Shown here: positions 48,082 through 59,416 of the stretch, in pieces
Position numbering within the stretch: the first letter of the stretch is position 1
Layout: each line of letters opens with the position of its first letter
Notes under the pieces: model-generated
Told to the model about the DNA's origin: nothing
The model's database searches: none
The model's input: the letters and a program-made list of their open reading frames with translations, nothing else
Made by a program: the position numbers and the translations under genes
Assembly: GCA_039654915.1 (NCBI GenBank)
Contig: CM077599.1
Span: 67,920,001 to 67,984,000, forward strand
Reading direction: 5' to 3'
From: Aquilaria yunnanensis
Taxonomy: Eukaryota > Streptophyta > Magnoliopsida > Malvales > Thymelaeaceae
DNA: 64,000 nucleotides

Positions 48082-50365
48082 TGTTGGGTTTCGGGAGCCA
48101 AACAGCCCAGCAGAATTTAACCGAAACCCTCCAGGATCCAAGTGAAACGGGGTAAACCGGGTCTTAAAAAATTTTCATACCTAATTTTCGGTTAAGATCT
48201 CTCACTCAACTGTAGAGTCGAATCACAAAACCTGAACAGTTGACGTGTTCAGGCTCTCTATGGTATCCACACGAGCCTCTCGGGATCACCACGCTTCCAC
48301 CACGTCCCGGCAGATGCGTTTCTCTTGCGCTCGCAATACTAGCTTGCGTCTTCCAAGGAATTGCAAGAGAAAAGTGCGGCTGTCCTTTTGGGAGGCTAGG
48401 GCAAGGAGGCCTGCGAAATTCTCACTAAAAGTTGTATTTATAGTGAGACTCAACTTCCAGGCCTAATGGGTTTCAAAGCCCTAATCCAATTAGGCTTTAA
48501 TTTCGGGCTTAATAATGGCTTAACTCTTGGGCCCATTATTAATACGAAATTAAAGTGAAACCATAACCCAAATAATTAGCCCATACACTATAATGATCCA
48601 AATAGCTCTATGTGTGTGACCCAATAGGCGCTTACCATGTTGGCAATGATCATAAATCACATTTATAATCATAAGCAATGAGCGGTGTCTAGCAACACAT
48701 CATTGCTACCCAAGTGACAAGATTGTCAATGATTCGACTAAACCTTTATGGTCATCACCGATATATGCCATTGTCCCTTTGTCCAAGATATCAAGACTAA
48801 GCACAAGACATGGAATGTGTCTGATAGGCGAAGGGCTATCGCCTCGCTCACTACATACTTCCTGCCAGTAGCGTGGTCGCGAAACCTAGCGTCACCCGAA
48901 GGAGGCGCTAACACTGACCTCGGAATGAGCGAAGTCAAACACCTCGAACTCAGGATTTCGGCTAGTACGTCAGGAATTTCGAAGATGTTGCCGGCTCCCT
49001 CAGGGGACCAAACGGATCACCTTCGGGAATAAAGAACCAGCTATTACAAGCAGGAGAGACTCTCCCCGAAGGCGGAACCCCCGAGCCAGAGAACTCCTCG
49101 AACTACGGGCATGATTCCCGAAGAAGGGCACCCGTACCAAAGGACGACCTCGCCCAAAAGACCTCGGGAGTACGGCATGAGCATTTAAGGAGCCTCTGAC
49201 ATGTCGCCCCCAGGCGCTACACACCGCCTCAAACGGCGGTCTGACACACCAACGCCGTCCGAGTCTTGTCACAACCTATCTCGGACCAAGATTCAAGGAG
49301 CCTACAAACAGCTACTTATCCCCTACGCCCGAAAGTACAGAGAGCATCCGACCGAACACGTGTCGTGATCTGAATAGGCTAGGCACTCCTATAAATACCA
49401 GGAAACAAGCCCTGGCAAAGGATCCGACCCTCTCTCCCTGAGGAAAATAAAAACAGGAAAGGCCACTTAACCCCTTAGTGCTCCTCCTCTATCTTCCTTC
49501 AAGACACTAACTTGGGCGTTGGAGGCTCCTCCCCGGAAAAACATCCCGAGGACCTCCTAACCCTCTTCTCTTCAGCATTTCAGGCACACTCCCCTGGGAA
49601 ATCTGTGCTCTAGGCGTTCTCCCTTTCAGGAAGTCCCTCCTGAAGTCATAATGTCACTCGACGAAGATGCTGCTGGGCATCAGTGTCACTCTCGTATAGC
49701 CCAATCTTTGGTTTCTTGATTACCGAGTAGACCAACTTAAACTGATGACATTGATATCGTATATCAACTCATCCGAGCATGGCCATGCATTTTTCTAAGT
49801 CTTACTCTATCAAAGAGCCCGAAGATATCACTCCCGTTACATAGGAGGGACAAATCCCATTTTGATCACACAAATCCCTCCGCATGATATGTCACATACC
49901 CAATGATCTCCTTCAAGTTCACTCAGTTACGAGCAACAAAGGAAAGTATCAAAGTATGTGAGTCACATGTAGGGAACCTTGATGATCTCAGGTCGAAGGA
50001 CTACATATACCATTATCACTATGAGAATCACTTATGACACTCATATAACGATCCATGAAGTGTTCTCACGGTGGGTCGATCTAGTACACAAGTTCTCCAA
50101 CTTGTACCCATATGTAGACTACATATTTCATATTAGTCTCCACATATGCTAGTCGTTATGTATTATTGCAACCCGTTCCACAATTATACTAGACTAGGGA
50201 TGTTTAAGAATATCATTATTCTAGGGTTACAATTATGTTTATTACGTTACGCAGAAACAAAACAATGAACATAATTGCTGGATTAATGCCTTAATAAAAT
50301 ATCATAACTCAATGTGCAAAAAATATAATCATCTCATGATTGGCTTTTTGGGCACAACACTAACA
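48082..50365 (-). repeat. Copia element 5' LTR, split by a solo LTR
   Basis: It matches 41359-42783 from 48082 to 48821 and again from 49688 to 50365. The 861-bp solo LTR and its 5-bp duplication separate the two halves. Without them the LTR is about 1.42 kb, the same as its partner. Confidence 0.92.
48822..49682 (+). mobile_element. solo LTR, 861 bp, inside the Copia 5' LTR
   Basis: It begins TGATAGGCG and ends GGGCATCA, so the outer bases are TGAT/ATCA. It is flanked by identical 5-bp duplications GTGTC (48817-48821 and 49683-49687), and the partner LTR lacks it entirely, giving exact boundaries. It is clearly richer in G+C than its surroundings. CTATAAATACC near 49389-49399 looks like its TATA box, and AATAAAAAC near 49446 like its polyadenylation signal, so it reads on the plus strand, opposite to the host Copia element. 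There is no internal coding region; ORFs on either strand here are accidental. Confidence 0.93.
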
Positions 50366-50370
50366 AGCAT

Positions 50371-50817
50371 GACCAAAGTTCAAACCGAAATAAGGAATGG
50401 CCAAGTTCCTCTTCCTAATCATCTTCTTCTTCACTTTCAGCACTCTCTTCAGGCTCGGGGTTTGCAGAAATTCAACAATATGTGATGACAACCGAAACTA
50501 TGGTGCTAGAGAAAACTGATTTGGATATGTACTTAGAAGTTGGTTGTTTTTCCTGTCATCCAGATTCACCCTTTGACATATTAGCTTGGTGGAAGGGAAA
50601 TCAATCAAAATATAGAGTGTTGTCAAAGATGGCAGCTGAGATTTTAGCAATTCCGATTACCACAATTGCATCTAAAGCAACATTTAGTACTGAAAGTAGA
50701 GTGATTGACTCATACCGTGCATCACTTTCAACTGAGACTATGCAAGCTTTAATTTATGAAGGGGATTGGCTTAGAAACCTCCATGGTATAAAGAAGAAAA
50801 CTACTGTGAGTATTTAA
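50371..50817 (+). pseudogene. hAT transposase C-terminus (dimerisation domain), downstream of the Copia insertion
   Basis: The frame interrupted at 41358 resumes here, with one stop near 50420. 50482-50817 encodes FDILAWWKGNQSKYRVLSKM, then AIPITTIASKATFSTESRVI and LIYEGDWLR. This is the hAT C-terminal dimerisation domain (F.IL.WW..N...FP.LS.MA.D.LAIP.ST.ASE..FS...R..... ALI...DWL). Its stop is TAA at about 50815-50817. Confidence 0.88.
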
Positions 50818-51289
50818 ATTAATTTTACTAACGTCTTTGTTTTGAAAAATCTTCTGGTTAAATTATCATTTCATATTTAGCAAAATTATTTCATAAGAAA
50901 GTTTAGTTCCATATACTTGAGTTATTTGCTTACTTGGTTCTACTCTTTTGTAGTGTAAGAAAAATCCAATTGTGGTCAATCTATCCATTCCGTGATATGG
51001 ATTTTCTTGAGAATAAAAAATGAATCAGGTAAAATCTTGTTATTTAATAGCTTCTTTGTTATGAAAATTCTTTTGGATACTAGGAGTCATATGTTCTAAT
51101 CACTGGTGAAGAATGTTTAAGTTGCATTCCAGTGTTATATAGATAGATGGAATTTTGATTGTTGTATGCATCATATAATCCTAGGTTGGAAGAAAGTTAT
51201 CTGAATTTTTGCAAGAAGCACTAGCCATAAAATTTCTCATACTAATTCTCATTATCAATATTGGAATAAAATTTTGTTTCCTTAATTAC

Positions 51290-51328
<39 letters not shown>

Positions 51329-52882
51329 AATTCTGTACAACTTGTCCTTTTCCTCAAATAATTACTCTCTTCCTCATTTCCCTCTGCCTACCCTACTCAA
51401 GCTTTATTTCTAACTTTTTTTTTTATTTGCCCTTCTTTTTTTTCACTTGGAGCTAGGCTTTTTTTAACTGCCTATTTTCAAAAGCATGATCAGATGTGCC
51501 ATTTATGGTTAAAAATTTAGCAAGTGGAGCAAGCCTTCGCAGCAAACTTTCTTAAAGTGCCCTCTCATTTTGTTTTCTTACATAAGAGGCTCAGTTCCAA
51601 AAATCCCTTTGGTGAAGATATAATTTCTGCTTTGTGTGTTTCTTAAATAAAAGATACTTGCTCTGCTGCTCATGTTCTAAGGAGTTAAAAGGGCTAGGGA
51701 AACTCGGTTTATAATTCCCCATTTTCGCCTCTTGGGTTTTTAGCTATCATCTGATATAATCCCTGTGGCATGAAGGTGCAATTTTCTTAAAGAAAACTGA
51801 AAGCAGTAATATAACGTTAGTTTTCCAATTTTATGGGTGTGGCCCATGTGGGCACAGTTGGAAATGGATAATGAGAATTAGTAGGAGAAATGTGTCCTAG
51901 GATTCTTCCCATATTGGAATATTTTGCAATGCAATTTTTATGTTATCTAAGTAATTGTTTACCCATCCATTAGTTCTCAATTTTCTTGTTTTGAGTCTTC
52001 TATGCTGAAGTTAATTATAGTCATCAGATTGTAACCACATATGATCCGGTTTCATTAGGAATATTGAATGCATGAAGGTTTAATTGCTGTAAAAAGATTA
52101 AAATCTTCACCTGTAGTAGAGTTTATTGGAACCGAACAATACATAGAAGTATATTTGAGCTCCTCAGTTGTTTCTTGTTTGCTATAACTTATGACCATAT
52201 TAGCTGAAAGTGAACATGACCTCAACTGAAAGTGAACATGATAACTGTTTTGTTTTGCTATAAGGCTCTGTTGCTGCATTTTTTGTTCTACTGCTGGAAG
52301 CCTAGAAGTATTATTGCTGATGCTGCTGCTAGTTGCCTTTTGTTGCTTGTTGATGCGTTCTACTATTTGTTGTCTTGTTGATGCATTTTGCTACTGCGAT
52401 ACTGCTAGAAGTATTGTTGTGCTCTATTTATGTATTTTGCTGCTACTTGGTCTTCAGATGTTATTACTATTAGTTTCATTATAAGTTGTAACTGAACTCT
52501 AAACATATGTATTTATGTTGCTGTTCATGGGTAGAAGTTTCCTTACCAAATTTGGTTGGCTCGCTTGTGGGCTGTGGCTTTATTTATGTTGCAGTGTTGC
52601 TTGACAGTTGTCACTTTAGACTTGGTATGTTGCTATGCTTTTCCATTTAGATGTTTTTATTTAGTTGTAAAATTTGATATTTAGATTTGGTTTATTATGT
52701 TTTGTCAAAATTCTGGATATATTTCAGATTTTTTTTTTTATAAATTCATATTTGTATTCGAGCCTTGAGCACTTCGAGCCGAGCTCGAGCCCAAGAAAAC
52801 GGGCTTGAGTAACTCGAGCTCGAGTAGTACTGAATTGCAATAGGGCCGAGCTCGGGCTTGGCCTGGCCCATTTTCAGCCCTA
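50818..52882 (+). other. hAT 3' region
   Basis: Non-coding sequence between the transposase stop and the right terminus. It includes an (AT)n run at 51291-51326, a TGCTGCT/TGTTGCT-rich stretch (52260-52460) and the subterminal CTCGAGC cluster near the end. No gene is seen. Confidence 0.6.
51291..51326. repeat. (AT)n microsatellite
   Basis: About 36 bases of alternating AT in the 3' region of the hAT element. Confidence 0.9.
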
Positions 52883-52890
52883 GCCATTAC

Positions 52891-53651
52891 CATTTCCAAA
52901 AAGCTTTTAAACTCTAACTGTTTTTTATCAGTTGAAGCTCAAGCTAGAAGGTCTTTAATGCAATTAGTTCTCCTGAACTTAAGGAACCAAGCAACCACAA
53001 TTTTCTTTTTGGTAAGCCATTTTTATTGGTTTTGGATTGATTTTGGTGATTTTTTTTTTTACGGCTTGTTAAGCTAGGCAAACAATCCCTAAGCTAGATT
53101 CTCGTTTGTGAAGGTTAAATTTCAAGCTATTTTAGCTTGTGCGCAAAGGTAGTCCAATGAGCTGTTTTGTGTCTCACACAAAAGGGGTAAGTCAGATAAA
53201 CTTGTTCTAAGTCTTCTTAGCTCAAATTTAGATCATATTATGTGTTCTTGATGCATTGCCAATGGCTTTGCTAGGATAGAATAAGTTTGCTACATTGTGG
53301 TGCAAGTTTAAGGAAATTATGCTTGTGTGTGCATTGTGGATTTGTGGCTTGTGATCTTGGATTAAGTAAGGGATCTTTATGTTTTCAAGTACTTAATTGA
53401 TGCTATTACATGTCATTTATCATGTGGAAGAGTTTTGGAAGTAAGTTCAAGTTAGTTTGGGAAAAGCTAAGCAAGCAAAATGTGTAATCATGCACACTAT
53501 GCATAAAGTAGGACACCTAGGTGAGGGCCCTAGTATTGTGGCACTAGGCTTGGCACTACAACCTAAGAGGGGTTGCCGAGCAATGGTGAGTCCATTGGCT
53601 CCAACATTGGCCCATTTATGCTCGAAGCTCAAGGCTTCTCGAGGGTACCCC
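52891..53651 (+). mobile_element. diverged LTR-like sequence, right part
   Basis: Sequence to the right of the hAT. The stretch GTAAGGGATCTTTATGTTTT followed by CAAGTACTTAATTGATGCTA (about 53365-53405) resembles 54397-54440 in the neighbouring LTR-like block. This suggests it is the continuation of 26853-27958. The short ORFs at 53447-53684 on both strands are not supported as genes. Confidence 0.35.
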
Positions 53652-55818
53652 TGTTATGGCCCTACTAGTGGGAAGCATGCTTGAGGAAGGTAAAGTACTC
53701 TAAATTAAGTTTGGAACCTTAATTCAAGTTTACATAGTAAGAATAGAAAAGTTTAGCAAAGTTCACTAAGTTCCAAGAATGTTAAGGCGCTAAATGAGGT
53801 TTAGGGGTAAAATGGTAATTTTGCATCCTGAATAGCCGGGTTAGGTCCCGAGTGGTTAAAATGAAGTTTTATAACTTAACTTTCAACTTTAATCCAAACT
53901 TGATGAAATAAACAAGGATTAATCAAGAATAGCTAAGATTACCAAAAGATGGGGAGTTAAGTGTCTCAAGTCTAATACTTTGGTGGCTTTTGTGTTAAGC
54001 AAGGGTTATAAAAGGGTAAAGTGAAGGGTGGCTGCCATAAACCTGAGTTCATCCTCTCCACCCTCCTTTTTCCATCCAATTGAGCTTGAAATCAAAGTTT
54101 CTTGGTGAAAAGAAGAGCCATCATAAATATATAGGCCATTGGGAACTCATTTCAAGCATAAAACCATGGTTTTGGAGCTTGGAAGCATATTTTCTCCCAT
54201 CCCCTATTTTTAGTATGAGGTAACCAATGTGTTCTTGATTGATTTCAGGTTTATTGGTTAGTTAGAAGCTTGGGTCTTGTTTAAAAAGCAAGAATTTGAT
54301 GTTTGGTGCCTATGTTTTGCTTGGAACTTAGGTGGTGCTTTGGTGAACTTAGTCGATTGAAAGAGTGCTTGATTCTTGCTTGTTACTTGGAGTTGAGGTA
54401 AGGGAGTTGTGTTTTCAAGTTCAATTAATGCTATTAGAATGAGTTTGCTTGAAGAATTTGAGTATTCTAGCAATAGCATTAGTTAGTGAACTAGGTTGAA
54501 TCATTATGGACTATGAGGTTTGTGAGGATTGGAATGATGTTATAATACATCAAAGATTGGCTTGTGATAGTTGGTTGTGATCTATGCAACATGTTTTACA
54601 TGTATGTGAAGTTTGGAGGCTATCCAAGCATATTTGATATGTTTGGTAAGTGTCCAAAGTTCATAGCAGCAAAATTTGTGAAAATTCTACAGATTCGCAG
54701 ATTGACGACGCATCGCCAGTTTAGTACCATTGTCCATGACACGTAGCCAATACCAAAAAAGTTGGCAGAACGTTACCAACTGTACGTCGCCACAGGCATG
54801 TGGGCAGAATTTTCCAAGTTTTGCTATGAAGGTCGAGGAGAGACCTAAGGGGGTTCTTAAGGTACCTTGGGATTTAAGCATTTCGGGGGTACTTCGAGAC
54901 TTCCAAAAGTCCTTCAAGACCTAGGAGTTTTCTTCAGTTTTATAAGGTTTTATGGTTACTTATACCATAAGCAAGAAAACTAGTTTACTAAGGATCACAG
55001 CTAGATATCGCTAGCTTGGGTGAAAGGTTTAGAACCCTTGGCGACCTAGCCGTGCTGTTAGCCACGAGGTTGCAAGGTGAAACCTTAGTGCACCTAATCT
55101 ATAAGGTCTTTATGGCCTAGTCTACAATAGTCCCACCATAATTCCCCTGTACAACATAAAAATGGAAACGTTCAACTGGTGATTTATCACTAGTTAGGCT
55201 GACAAGCTAAGCTTGCTAGAGGACAATGCTATGCCTTGTAGTTCAAGAACTAGGATGAGGAAAGGTCTTAAGAGACGTAGTTATATGTGCATATATATCA
55301 GACCCTTAGGCTATATGAGCTCACAGCAGGTTACATATGTTATCATATGTGGAGTGCTTAATAATTTTCTTGCAAGTACCATGAAGATCCTTACTGAGAA
55401 TGTTTAAGTTCTCACTCCCTAGTTATGTTGTGCAGATTCTGAAGTTGTTGGGCCGGGTAACTGTTGAGGGTTGTCGCGAAAGTAGCTTTTGTGCAGGTAT
55501 TGTACTTGAGAATCTCTATAATTCTAGCCTACATAGGTAACTTGTTGGCCAAGTAACAGTATTAACTAGAGTCTTCCTTTGGCTGCAGAGCCTAGTAGCA
55601 CTCGGACAAAAACTTTTTTGACTCGCCACTGGGACTTACATCCAAGGTGGGAGTTAGTTCAAGAAGATCTCAGTTGAGGCTTATATATACAGTACTCTTA
55701 GTTGCCTCTATTGTCTATGTTTTGAGGAGTCCTAGACTCTAGGGTTGCTCTTGGGTGAGGGCATTAGTCTACTTTATGTATGAATGCTCCCACATAGTTG
55801 TTATGTATAATAAACTCA
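53652..55818 (+). mobile_element. probable solo or truncated LTR of a Gypsy-type element
   Basis: It begins TGTTATGGCCCTACTAG like the block at 26853. It has TATAAAAGGG at about 54008-54017 followed by a pyrimidine-rich leader. The rest is non-coding, with an interior typical of long plant chromovirus LTRs (e.g. GACGACGCATCGCCAG at about 54703). The right end near 55818 is a guess; no duplication matching ACCCC (53647-53651) was found. Confidence 0.45.
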
Positions 55819-56015
55819 CATAAATGTTGATTTTGTATGCTTGGGCTATTTGAACTTCCAAAAGTTAATATATCAACCAGCCAAGCAATGTACTTTGATA
55901 GTCATAAAACAAAGCCAGCGTACACTGCAGTATTCCACAAAATTCAGCACTTTATCAATCACAGTCAAGGAAAGAAGAGGAGACAATCAATATATCATTG
56001 GGAACAAAGACTCAC

Positions 56016-56174
56016 AAATTCAAGGCCAATTCCTCGAGAGGCTCCCTGAACCATGGAAACCCCATCTTCCCATTTCACAGCAGAAGCAGAAGCTGCAAAA
56101 GAAGCCCTCAATAGCGATCGCAATCACAGGGGAAACGCCATGGGAGTACATTTCCATGGAAGCAGGAGCCTCAT
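56016..56174 (-). pseudogene. orphan first exon of a short-chain dehydrogenase/reductase (SDR) gene
   Basis: On the minus strand, an ATG at 56174-56172 (or 56141-56139, same frame) opens a Ser/Ala/Leu-rich leader that reads like a plastid or mitochondrial transit peptide. It leads into KWEDGVSMVQGASRGIGLEF, the Rossmann nucleotide-binding start (GASRGIG, i.e. GxxxGxG) of plant 'C-factor-like' SDRs. The exon ends at 56016 with a consensus donor (GTGAGT). A TGA at 56126-56124 interrupts the leader. The expected following exons (NxxG, YxxxK active site) are not found to the left, where LTR-like DNA begins within about 200 bases. It is either a gene fragment or the first exon of a broken gene whose remainder was displaced. 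Confidence 0.7.
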
Positions 56175-56534
56175 TTGTTGAATAATCCCTTCGAAGAACA
56201 AAACGGCGAAAAAGAGAAGTTTGTTACCCAAAATCCGTGAAACAATTAAAGAATGTTATGTCCACTGGTTGAAAGCGTCATGTCCATCGAGCAGCAGGAA
56301 CCAGGAAGGAATAATAATGAGCAGAGAACCGCATCATACGCATTTGTTCCGGTAAGTCAGGAGACGGAGAAATTCAAATACTGGCTTGTGGAGCTCGGAC
56401 GATACACGTTACTTACCCTCTAACCAGTTCCTAAAACTCAAAGGCAGGCTTATTTAAATTACAAACTGCCATCAAATTTTTTTTAGATAAATTGAACGAT
56501 ATAATTAATGAGCAAATCAACTCGAAATTAGAGG

Positions 56535-56710
56535 AACTAATCTGTCAAAAGGCACTTGAAGACACTAACAGTAAATGCGGTGGTTAAAAAATTTTTTGAA
56601 TTTCTATAATTAATTTGAAAAGCAGAAAAGGATTGAAGGGTTGAAATACCAAAAATGTCCCTACAAATACATAAGTTCTCATCAGGATATAAATAAAAAA
56701 AAAAAAGCTT
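56535..56710 (+). repeat. dispersed repeat copy 1 (partner at 58340-58500)
   Basis: The segment GAAGACACTAACAGTAAATG ... AAGGATTGAAGGGTTGAAAT ... GGATATAAATAA recurs in the same order and orientation at 58340-58500. The repeat is non-coding. Confidence 0.6.
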
Positions 56711-56822
56711 CACAATTATGAAAAATCCATTAATACTGAGAATATTAATGTGATTTTCATAATGTGAGTCATTAATTATGAAAATAAATTGTCATATGAT
56801 ATGAAAAAAGTCTATAGCCAAA

Positions 56823-57128
56823 GGGAAAATGTGCAAATTTACTACTAACATATTAGCCATAGAATGATTTTGCCATCAAATTTATTTTTGTCTCAAATTT
56901 ACCATTCATTTTTTCTGATGGAGCAATTTTACTACTATCATTTAAAAATGTCAGTGGTAAATTTGCGATAGAAAAAAAAAATTGATGGTAAAATCGCTCT
57001 ATGACAAAACAAGTAGTGTTAAAATTGCTCCAACAGAAAATATAGATGGTAAATTTGAGATGAAAAAAATATGATGACAAAATTACTCTATAACCAATAC
57101 GTCAGTGGTAAATTTACACATTTTCTCT
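56823..57128. mobile_element. foldback MITE, about 306 bp
   Basis: The left arm GGGAAAATGTGCAAATTTAC and the reverse complement of the right arm AGAGAAAATGTGTAAATTTA match, and the arms extend nearly to the centre. CCAAA occurs directly outside both ends (56818-56822, 57129-57133), a possible 5-bp duplication. Blocks such as TGGTAAATTTG and AAAATTGCTC recur inside. Confidence 0.65.
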
Positions 57129-58339
57129 CCAAAAGATCTTTTAGTCCAAAAGATGTCCCTATAGCACAATAATAGAAACAATAAAACTTGTGTTTTAATA
57201 CTATACTTAAACAAAATTGAATATGGGTTTAAAAAAATTGGACAAACTCATATTTTCTCAAGACTTCTTAATGACCAAATAGAAGTTAAAAGAGAATGAT
57301 AATAAGAAATATTTGAGTCAATGGACGGACAACTAAACGCAATTTGAGGAATGCTGGAGTAATTGTCGATGTTTGGACACGATTTTATTAATTAATTTTG
57401 GGACATAATGAAAAAATAATACACTACAAGTAAACTAAAAATAATAACAATAAATGAGTTTAATTTTATAAAATAGTAGGAAAATCAAACAACACTTGAT
57501 AGTCCCTGGTCACACGCCTATTGTTCGAACTAATCGGCCTTGAATACAAAATGTACAAATCTGCTATTGCTCTATAAGAAGGTTATTCCCGTAACATCCA
57601 ACGATTATAACATATATATAAACATCGGCATTTTGTATCACATACCACATTTTTCTCTACATCTTGACTTGAAATCATCGATCATGTATGTGCCCTAATT
57701 GATAGGAAATGATATCCTTTTTTAGAGAAAAATTCCTCGACGAAAATATTTGAGAGTAGACAGTAGTGTTATATATTGAGTCATCAAAACCATATACATG
57801 TGTACTAATGGATAAAGTTTACATAACGGCATTATTATTAGGTTCTGAATTGTATTGAGTAAGCGAAAATAACATATATTTCAATGCTAAATGAAAATTA
57901 TTATCATAATAATAATTTAAAAAAAAATACCAAATTGATCATAACATGGTCTTGAGTATAATTAAGAAACAAATTTATTCATTTACGTTGGACATTTATG
58001 TTAAAAGTCACAAAAATTCAAATTGACAAATAATTGTTTTTCACATCTATTGTTTGAAGTAAATAGAGCACTAACTTTCAAATGAATTTAGTTCTTTAAA
58101 AAATAAAAGAAAATAAGTGTTTATTTATAATTGGTTACTTTATGGCCGACGAATACAACCTAAGACTTAAACTTTTTATTCAGCTTTTGTTAGACATTAA
58201 GCATGGATCTGAAACAACTGAAGAAGCTTGAGGTCAATTAAGCAAAACAAAAAAACCAAGAGTGAAATTGTGATTTTGGAAATCCTAAAAAAAGTCAGTT
58301 CCCAAGATGAGAAGCTCAAAAATTTAGGGATACATACAA

Positions 58340-58500
58340 AAATCTACGAAAATTTTGGGACTATGCTGTCAAAAGTCACCCGAAGACACCATGAGCAAAT
58401 GTGGTGCTAAGCAGATAAGGATTGGGAGTTAAAATACCTAAAATGTCCCCACATATTTTTTTGTACAAATAAGTTTTCATTAGGGATATAAATAAGAACA
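58340..58500 (+). repeat. dispersed repeat copy 2 (partner at 56535-56710)
   Basis: This contains GAAGACACCATGAGCAAATG, AAGGATTGGGAGTTAAAATA and GGGATATAAATAAGAA in the order seen in copy 1. Confidence 0.6.
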
Positions 58501-59353
58501 AGCTCACAAGTCATAACTTGGCTCATTTTGTGCTAACGCTCTCTCATTCTTCATGAATTCATAAATGGTATCACCTCACCGGCTTTGCTAGATCTTTTTT
58601 TGACTTATTGCCAACATTTCTTGGAGTTTTCCCACCATCATCTGGAATTGCTAACCATCAATTTTTCCAAACTTTGAAACAATTTACACCATTTGATTCT
58701 TCTCACACTCTTTTTTTCTAAAGGACAAATGCTAAAAACTCACATATGCCTTCGTAGTAACCGTAGTAGTAGTAACTTGAGTATGATCATTTAACAAAAT
58801 AATGCATCTTACTTATGAGTAAAAATATTTGATATGAAAATGACGGAAAACAAAGTTGATCCTTAATTTGTGTACATGTTTTTGCCAAATAAATAAATTT
58901 TCATAAGATGTAACTTTGTTTGTATTATAAGGAACTAATAGAAATATTACTTCATTCATCATATTATGTTTGTTACTTTTAAAATTTAAGTGTGTTCGAA
59001 AATCTAAGTCACATTTTTCATACTAATAATTCTTTGCCAAAGGTGTATTTCTCATTGTATCTGTATAAACCCAATTGAGCGAAAGTTAAAAAGGAAAAGA
59101 AATCTATGCTAATAAGTTATACGGTTGATTACACATATATCTGTTTGTCTTATTTACAAAAATTAAAATTTAGATAAAATAGTAAATTAGTAACCTATTG
59201 AACATCTTAAAAATTATTATTAAGACTTAAAATTTTTATCCAGTTGTCTTTGAGCTAGTCCTTGTACACTAATATTTTTTCACAAATATTTGATTATTTA
59301 TGTTCCATATTTGAATTTTTTATAAAATTTTTCAGTGTTTTCCACTTAATCCT

Positions 59354-59354
<1 letters not shown>

Positions 59355-59416
<62 letters not shown>
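59355..59416. repeat. (TAA)n microsatellite, about 20 units
   Basis: Uninterrupted TAA/ATA trinucleotide array. Confidence 0.95.

Larger units (their letters stand above)
41359..50365 (-). mobile_element. Copia (Ty1) LTR retrotransposon, 9.0 kb, inside the hAT transposase
   Basis: The LTRs lie at 41359-42783 and 48082-50365, and the 5-bp duplications AGCAT are identical (41354-41358, 50366-50370). On the minus strand the order is 5' LTR, initiator-tRNA-Met PBS, a 1.35-kb leader, gag-protease-integrase-RT-RNase H, polypurine tract, 3' LTR. Integrase preceding RT marks it as Copia. In-frame stops and a frameshift make it inactive. The hAT transposase frame continues directly on the other side, so the insertion site is certain. 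Confidence 0.95.
27959..52882 (+). mobile_element. hAT (Ac-type) DNA transposon, ~4.5 kb, expanded to 24.9 kb by nested retroelements
   Basis: The left end TAGGGCAAAAAATGGGTCGG and the right end ..GGCCCATTTTCAGCCCTA are inverted repeats. The 8-bp flanks ACCATTAC (27951-27958) and GCCATTAC (52883-52890) agree at 7 of 8 positions. Both ends carry clusters of GAGCTCGAGC/CTCGAGC subterminal motifs (27995-28125, 52758-52855), the kind of site hAT transposases bind. After removing the Gypsy and Copia insertions and their duplications, 4476 bases remain, a normal size for an autonomous hAT. The transposase reads on the plus strand but has lost its N-terminal BED zinc-finger half and carries a frameshift and a stop. 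Confidence 0.85.

Noticed and set aside
49000..49272. ORFs in the G+C-rich block
   Set aside because: The block is an LTR with exact boundaries; G+C-rich DNA gives long chance frames.
53447..53684. Complementary short ORFs next to the LTR-like block
   Set aside because: They cross the LTR start at 53652 and show no domain.
57515..57540. GTTCGAACT resembling a tRNA B box
   Set aside because: No A box at the right distance and no cloverleaf could be formed around it.
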